DNA of 22,934 nt, taken from NCBI GenBank assembly GCA_002424365.1, contig DIRQ01000026.1:1-22934 (forward strand), read 5' to 3'. Position numbers and translations under genes: made by a program. This document shows, piece after piece, positions 21,982 through 22,934 of this stretch; the first letter of the stretch is position 1, and each line of letters begins with the position of its first letter. The stretch comes from Syntrophomonas sp. UBA5432. Its GTDB lineage: Bacteria > Bacillota > Syntrophomonadia > Syntrophomonadales > Syntrophomonadaceae. The notes below the pieces were generated by a model that worked only from the letters and a program-made list of their open reading frames with translations, was not told the origin of the DNA and searched no databases.

Positions 21982-22934
21982 ATGAAATACACTCCCAATT
22001 CACCCGCTGTTGTGAAGGATATGCTTCGCAGTGCGGGATTCGGTAGTTTGGACGAGCTTTTTAATGATATACCGGAAGCAATTAAACTAAAGCGACAGCT
22101 AAACCTGGGTCGAGGTTGCGGGGAAATAGAGCTGAGCCGGGAACTAAAAGGACTGGCAGCCAAAAACCTCACCACCGAGGATTACCCCTGTTTTTTAGGA
22201 GCAGGGGCTTATGACCATTATATACCTGCAGCCATAGACCAGCTGCTGTTGCGCTCCGAGTTTTATACCGCCTATACCCCTTACCAGCCGGAAATAAGCC
22301 AGGGGATACTGCAGTCCATATTTGAATACCAGAGCATGATTTGCCTGCTGACCGGAATGGATGTGGCCAATGCCTCCATGTACGATGGTGGCAGTGCTCT
22401 GGCCGAAGCCTGTAATCTGGCTTGTGCCAATGCTAAAGGGAAAAAAGTTTTGCTCCCGGATACGGTGCACCCGGAATACCAGCAGGTCTTGAAAACCTAC
22501 GCTAGTTCAGGAAGAATGGAGATAGTCATCGTACCTTCTGATGGGGGAGTCTGTAACCTGGACCAAATGATTTCTCTGACAGATAAAGATACCGCCTGTG
22601 TTGTAATTCAACAGCCCAACTTTTTCGGTCACCTCGAAGAGGTGGAGAAACTGGCTGATGCTGTACACCAGTATAAAGGCTTCCTGGTCATGGCCGTTGA
22701 TCCTATATCATTGGCTATTTTAAAACCACCGGCAGACCTGGGAGCAGACATCGTAGTAGGCGAGGGACAGGCACTGGGCAATAACCTGAGTTTCGGCGGT
22801 CCCTACCTGGGCTTTTTTGCTGCCAATAAAAAATTTCTACGCAAGTTACCCGGCCGCATTGTAGGTCAAACTACCGATACTAAAGGTAGGCGGGCCTTTG
22901 TTCTGACCCTGCAGGCCCGAGAGCAACATATTCG
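21982..22934 (+). CDS. gcvPA: Glycine dehydrogenase (decarboxylating) subunit 1, 5' part
   Basis: The first 317 codons of a protein normally about 445 residues long; the frame is open to the window edge. It is the N-terminal subunit of two-gene glycine decarboxylase: FLGAGAYDHYIPA, TAYTPYQPEISQG, MYDGGSALAEA and SFGGPYLGFFA are typical GcvPA motifs. With GcvPB (expected just downstream) it decarboxylates glycine and loads the aminomethyl group on GcvH; the PLP lysine is in GcvPB. The split form is usual in Firmicutes and archaea. ATG at 21982 follows GGGAGG, 12 bases after gcvH. Confidence 0.95.
   Translation, partial: MKYTPNSPAVVKDMLRSAGFGSLDELFNDIPEAIKLKRQLNLGRGCGEIELSRELKGLAAKNLTTEDYPCFLGAGAYDHYIPAAIDQLLLRSEFYTAYTPYQPEISQGILQSIFEYQSMICLLTGMDVANASMYDGGSALAEACNLACANAKGKKVLLPDTVHPEYQQVLKTYASSGRMEIVIVPSDGGVCNLDQMISLTDKDTACVVIQQPNFFGHLEEVEKLADAVHQYKGFLVMAVDPISLAILKPPADLGADIVVGEGQALGNNLSFGGPYLGFFAANKKFLRKLPGRIVGQTTDTKGRRAFVLTLQAREQHI

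Noticed and set aside
1..22934. tRNA, rRNA, CRISPR arrays, transposase genes or prophage.
   Set aside because: The gaps were read on both strands and none showed cloverleaf, regular repeat-spacer or transposase motifs.

Overview
The window looks like chromosome from an anaerobic, low-to-mid GC, spore-forming Firmicute, probably of the Syntrophomonas/Clostridia type. This rests on gene content, not on a database match: an Hdr/Flx-type electron-transfer module, a 2-hydroxyacyl-CoA dehydratase-family protein with its ATP-driven activator, a two-gene glycine decarboxylase, a GerM-type lipoprotein, and a gene order known from Bacillus (racE, gerM, rph, ysnA, ysnB). No tRNA, rRNA, CRISPR array, transposase gene or prophage was seen.

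Layout. 1-2929: the 3' part of a redox operon, MvhD-like protein, two 4Fe-4S proteins and a PyrK-like FAD/NAD/2Fe-2S protein, closed by a terminator. It looks like the FlxDCBA half of an Hdr-Flx complex. 3016-3807: two small minus-strand genes of unknown function, one a 47-residue membrane protein. 4023-8131: a large fusion of a class III aminotransferase with a cyanobacterial-AAR-like acyl-thioester reductase, then a DUF1285-like protein and a DegV (fatty-acid-binding) protein. 8377-9252: a minus-strand radical SAM protein. 9418-13689: a LytTR response regulator, a 480-base gap, and an AAA ATPase plus VWA protein pair resembling MoxR or Mg-chelatase systems. 13831-19344: GerMN lipoprotein, glutamate racemase, a 2-hydroxyacyl-CoA dehydratase-like protein with its activator, RNase PH, XTP/dITP pyrophosphatase and a phosphodiesterase. 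19500-22934: a FolD homologue followed by gcvT, gcvH and the start of gcvPA.

Most noteworthy: (1) the aminotransferase-reductase fusion keeps both the PLP lysine and the catalytic cysteine of the reductase, so it could turn an acyl thioester into an amine in one polypeptide; (2) the FolD homologue beside the glycine cleavage genes differs at three positions known as catalytic (Lys to Gln, Gln to Asn, Asp to Glu); (3) the dehydratase/activator pair sits inside an otherwise conserved Firmicute block and each of its junctions carries tandem GTGAGGN heptamers, which run over stop codons and supply ribosome-binding sites. Family assignments come from recognised motifs read by eye; no search was run.
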